NCBI GenBank assembly: GCA_026991885.1
Contig: JALXAQ010000192.1
Span: 1 to 44,858 of the forward strand
Source of the DNA: Thiotrichaceae bacterium
GTDB taxonomy: Bacteria; Pseudomonadota; Gammaproteobacteria; Beggiatoales; Beggiatoaceae
Direction: 5' to 3'
DNA length: 44,858 nucleotides
Made by a program: the position numbers and the translations under genes. The notes below the pieces were generated by a model that did not search any database, was not told the origin of the DNA, and was given only the letters and a program-made list of their open reading frames with translations. Below are positions 42,184-44,858 of this stretch, piece by piece; within the stretch, counting starts at the first letter, position 1; every line of letters starts with the position of its first letter.

Positions 42184-43365
42184 ATGACAGAAAAACCTTT
42201 AGTGCTAATCATTGATGACAATCCGGTTAATCTGATTCTGTTAAAAACAATATTAACAAATAATCATTATCGTGTTGTATCAGCAGAAAATGGAAAAGAA
42301 GGCTTAGAGACTGCAAAATTGTCTTCACCTGATCTCATCCTATTAGATGTCGCCATGCCTGGCTGGAATGGATACGAGACTTGTCAGCGCATGAAACAAG
42401 AAAGCATCTTAAAAAAAATTCCTATCCTATTTTTATCAGCACTTGACAAGACTGAAAATATTGTTCGTGGCTTACAAGCAGGCGGGGTAGACTACATCAG
42501 CAAACCTTTCCAAAAAGAGGAATTAGTAGCACGAGTAGAAACCCATCTCGAACTCGCACATTTACGCCAAAACTTAGAAAGTGAAGTTACCAATCAAACA
42601 AAAAAAATCCAATTTCTGTTAGAAGCACTGCAACTTTCTTACGAAAAAGCCCAACAAGCCTCAATATTAAAAACAGAATTTCTACGCAATATCAGTCACG
42701 AATTTTTCACTCCCTTAACAGCTATCAAAGGTATGACTGAAATTCTAATAGAAGATACCCTCCTGACTGAAGAACAACAGCATTATGTTGAGGGAGTCAT
42801 GAAAGCCAATCAACAGTTAAATACCCTCATCACAAATGCCCTGACTTTTGCCGATCAATTTCGAGCTGAAGACACACTTATCCTTTGTGATTTTCAGCTA
42901 CCTCAACTTGTCGATAATATTTTAAAAAAGTCATTAGTCGATTTAGAATCCAAAGATTTGCAAATAACCACCGAAATTGCACCATCATTAGACACCCTTT
43001 TACAGGGTAATCGTGACGGAATCGACAAAGTTTTGAGCAACTTAGTAAACAACGCCCTTAAATTTACTAAACAAGGTAAAATTCTGATACGTGTGGAAGC
43101 ACTTGAACGCGAAGCTAAAAAACAGTGGATACGGTTTGAAGTGAGTGATACAGGCATAGGCATTGCTCAAGATAAACAAGCACACTTATTTGATATTTTT
43201 TCTCAAGTTGATGCCTCATCAACACGACTTTATGATGGAATGGGTATGGGGCTAGCGGTTGCGAAATTATTGATTGAAAAAATGGGCGGACAAATCGGGG
43301 TAGACAGTCTCTTAGGTAAGGGTAGCACTTTTTGGTTTAAAGTGCCCGTAACATTTTCAGCTTAA
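42184..43365 (+). CDS. receiver-histidine kinase hybrid sensor protein
   Basis: This 393-residue soluble protein has an N-terminal receiver (Asp11-Asp12, Asp55 in LLLDVAMPG, Ser85, Lys107 in SKPF) and a short coiled coil (about 125-165). HisKA has His172 (NISHEFFTPLTAIKG), and the HATPase domain shows NLVNNALKF, DTGIGIA and GMGMGLAVAK. With no membrane segment it must receive its input through the receiver or the coiled coil, so it probably acts inside a larger phosphorelay. No output partner is adjacent. It begins 7 nt after dut. Confidence 0.9.
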   Translation: MTEKPLVLIIDDNPVNLILLKTILTNNHYRVVSAENGKEGLETAKLSSPDLILLDVAMPGWNGYETCQRMKQESILKKIPILFLSALDKTENIVRGLQAGGVDYISKPFQKEELVARVETHLELAHLRQNLESEVTNQTKKIQFLLEALQLSYEKAQQASILKTEFLRNISHEFFTPLTAIKGMTEILIEDTLLTEEQQHYVEGVMKANQQLNTLITNALTFADQFRAEDTLILCDFQLPQLVDNILKKSLVDLESKDLQITTEIAPSLDTLLQGNRDGIDKVLSNLVNNALKFTKQGKILIRVEALEREAKKQWIRFEVSDTGIGIAQDKQAHLFDIFSQVDASSTRLYDGMGMGLAVAKLLIEKMGGQIGVDSLLGKGSTFWFKVPVTFSA

Positions 43366-43377
43366 ATTTTTCTCGGA

Positions 43378-43397
43378 GTCCAAGATTTATCTTGGAC
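43378..43397. repeat. GTCCAAGAT palindrome between convergent kinase and suhB genes
   Basis: GTCCAAGAT (43378-43386) and ATCTTGGAC (43389-43397) are flanked by GGA and ATCC, in the 40-bp gap between two convergent stop codons. Same layout as the copy between rpoH and the DUF493 gene. Confidence 0.75.
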
Positions 43398-43405
43398 ATC
43401 CTTAT

Positions 43406-44203
43406 TTATTTTTTCAAGCCTTTAGATAAATGCGGCTGAATTGTTTGCAATATTTCCTTATGTACTCTTGGACTAGCTGCCACGATATTGCCCGTTTTCA
43501 AATAATCATTTCCACCGCCAAAATCAGTGCTAAATCCCCCAGCCTCCTGAATTAACAAAACACCCGCCGCCATATCCCACTCTTTTAAACCTAACTCCCA
43601 AAAACCATCTAAACGTCCAGCAGCAACATAAGCCAAATCCAAAGCAGCAGAACCAGCGCGACGAATATCTGAAACCAAAGGATACAAAGCCTTAAAAGTA
43701 TTCAAATAAGTATCTATATGCTCTTGCATTCTAAAAGGAAAACCAGTGCCTAGTAACGCACCATCCAAAGAGCTTAAACCACTCACTCGTATGCGACGAT
43801 CATTGAGTAATGCCCCTTCACCCCGTGAAGCAGTATATAATTCATCACGTAAGGGATCATAAATCACCGCCTGTTCTAAATGATTAGATTTAGCTAAAGC
43901 GATAGATACACCAAATTGTGGATTTCCATGTAAAAAATTAGTCGTACCATCGAGTGGATCTATAATCCATTGATACTCATTACCTTTTTGTGCGCCCCCC
44001 TCTTCAGCAAGAATCGCATGAGCCGGATAGGCTTTACGCAAAATACTAATGATAGCGGCTTCAGCTTGTCTATCAACTTCACTCACAAAATCGTTTTTAG
44101 CTTTGCTCTCTACGTGTAAATCTTGGCGTTTTTCGATGGAGCGGATAATTATCGTACCGGCGCGACGTGCCGCCCGTATCGCAATATTGAGCATTGGTTG
44201 CAT
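43406..44203 (-). CDS. suhB: inositol-1-monophosphatase family protein
   Basis: This 265-residue magnesium-dependent phosphatase has the ILAEEGG, WIIDPLDGTTNFLHG (metal-binding Asp82/Asp85) and KEWDMAAGVLLIQEAGG motifs. In E. coli SuhB also joins the rRNA antitermination complex through NusA; whether this applies here cannot be told. The leader directly before the ATG is a degenerate TAACTGA array (44207-44227), not a purine-rich Shine-Dalgarno. That array overlaps the end of the upstream cyclo-ligase gene. Confidence 0.93.
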   Translation of the reverse strand: MQPMLNIAIRAARRAGTIIIRSIEKRQDLHVESKAKNDFVSEVDRQAEAAIISILRKAYPAHAILAEEGGAQKGNEYQWIIDPLDGTTNFLHGNPQFGVSIALAKSNHLEQAVIYDPLRDELYTASRGEGALLNDRRIRVSGLSSLDGALLGTGFPFRMQEHIDTYLNTFKALYPLVSDIRRAGSAALDLAYVAAGRLDGFWELGLKEWDMAAGVLLIQEAGGFSTDFGGGNDYLKTGNIVAASPRVHKEILQTIQPHLSKGLKK

Positions 44204-44206
44204 AAT

Positions 44207-44227
44207 TAGTTATTAAGTTATCAGTTA
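44207..44227 (-). promoter_or_regulatory. degenerate TAACTGA heptamer array before suhB
   Basis: On the minus strand the words TAACTGA (44227-44221), TAACTTA (44220-44214) and ATAACTA (44213-44207) run without gaps up to four bases before the suhB ATG. They resemble the perfect array before dacA. Confidence 0.5.
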
Positions 44228-44793
44228 TTAAATAAAAAAACCCTGTCGCTCATCACACAAAAATCCATTCTGACATCATATTCATTGACATCATCGATTT
44301 TATCCACCGACTCAAAGAGTGATAGCCCTACTTTGATTATATTCTTTCGGCAATTTGGCAAAAATCTATCATAAAAACCTTTACCATATCCCACTCTAAA
44401 ACCTTGTTTATCAAAACATAATAAGGGGATTAAAATCATATCAATTGTATCATCAGGACATTTAATGGCATTAATCGGTTCAGGAATACCCCAATCATTC
44501 TCTACTATTTTCGTATTAGTGTCTAGCACATAACTTTCCATGCTGTAAGTTTCAAACAGGCTCTTAGAAATAATAGGGATGATATGTGAATGATTTTGCC
44601 TTATCTCATCAATGATAAACCATGTATTAATTTCATTCTGTCTTAAAATCGGCAAAAATAACTGTAATTTTTTAATCTCGCTTAAATCAAAAAACTTAAA
44701 AAATTGTTGACTAATGGCTCGACTTTTTTCTTGTAAATTATTTAATTTTTTTCTTTTTAATAAAAATTGTTTTCTTAATTTGTCTTTAGTCAT
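44221..44793 (-). CDS. 5-formyltetrahydrofolate cyclo-ligase
   Basis: This 190-residue enzyme converts 5-formyl-THF to 5,10-methenyl-THF with ATP, returning stored folate to one-carbon metabolism. The signature VGYGKGFYDRFLP is clear, with PLLCFDKQGFRVG before it and the basic N-terminus MTKDKLRKQFLLKRKKL typical of the family. ATG 44793 was chosen; an in-frame upstream start adds a hydrophobic stretch not seen in relatives. It is the first of a two-gene set with suhB. In many gammaproteobacteria the 6S RNA gene precedes this gene, but only 65 bases upstream are in the window, so that cannot be checked. Confidence 0.92.
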   Translation of the reverse strand: MTKDKLRKQFLLKRKKLNNLQEKSRAISQQFFKFFDLSEIKKLQLFLPILRQNEINTWFIIDEIRQNHSHIIPIISKSLFETYSMESYVLDTNTKIVENDWGIPEPINAIKCPDDTIDMILIPLLCFDKQGFRVGYGKGFYDRFLPNCRKNIIKVGLSLFESVDKIDDVNEYDVRMDFCVMSDRVFLFNN

Positions 44794-44858
44794 ATAGTAC
44801 ACAAAAATATTGATAATTATTGACATCTGAATACTACTTATGCTTTTTATATTATAAC

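Overview
The window looks like a chromosomal segment of an AT-rich gammaproteobacterium, most probably a sulfur-oxidising member of the Thiotrichales/Beggiatoaceae. This is inferred from three things. The gene order is gammaproteobacterial (mreBCD-mrdA-rodA-mltB-rlpA-dacA, ilvE-waaF, uvrC-pgsA, amgK-murU, pilSR, ribBA-ribH-nusB). The intergenic spaces are crowded with short palindromic repeats. TAACTGA heptamers lie directly in front of some start codons, a trait described for marine Beggiatoaceae. No rRNA, tRNA, CRISPR array or complete insertion sequence was recognised.

Layout. 1-290: repeat-rich, gene-free, possibly with a group II intron scrap. 291-2697 (minus): an RNA-binding RRM protein, a large unknown helical protein and a single-domain response regulator. 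2893-5796: an M16C (PreP-like) metalloprotease. 5885-7414 (minus): an AbiEi antitoxin and AbiEii toxin read as one fused frame across an A9 tract. 7544-9658: ilvE, a small zinc-finger gene and waaF. 9659-14616: an accessory island with 42-bp tandem/inverted repeats, a DUF262/HNH GmrSD-like gene and a secreted LRR plus FG-GAP-like protein, closed by another copy of the same repeat family. 14617-17200 (minus): pgsA, a broken uvrC remnant and sbcB. 17213-17832 (minus): a VapBC-type toxin-antitoxin pair. 18066-19734 (minus): amgK-murU. 19986-20849: rpoH.

20899-30239 (minus) is a ten-gene envelope cluster: mreB, mreC, mreD, mrdA, rodA, mltB, rlpA, dacA, a D-amino acid transaminase gene and a DUF493 gene. 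It covers the elongasome scaffold, the septum/side-wall synthases, murein hydrolases, and enzymes that trim or may supply D-amino acids. 30609-33833: gatCAB. 33902-36103 (minus): a long RelA/SpoT homologue. 36455-38470: ribBA-ribH-nusB. 38509-43365: a PP0621-like gene, pilS, pilR, dut and a hybrid receiver/histidine kinase. 43406-44793 (minus): suhB and a 5-formyl-THF cyclo-ligase gene.

The points most worth a second look are: the AbiE fusion with its homopolymer switch point; the 42-bp repeat elements bracketing the accessory island; a PilR whose sigma54-contact GAFTGA loop is degenerate; a RelA-type synthetase that keeps the hydrolase metal ligands; a RlpA with Gln at the conserved acidic position; and a truncated, frameshifted uvrC whose breakpoint lies next to repeats.
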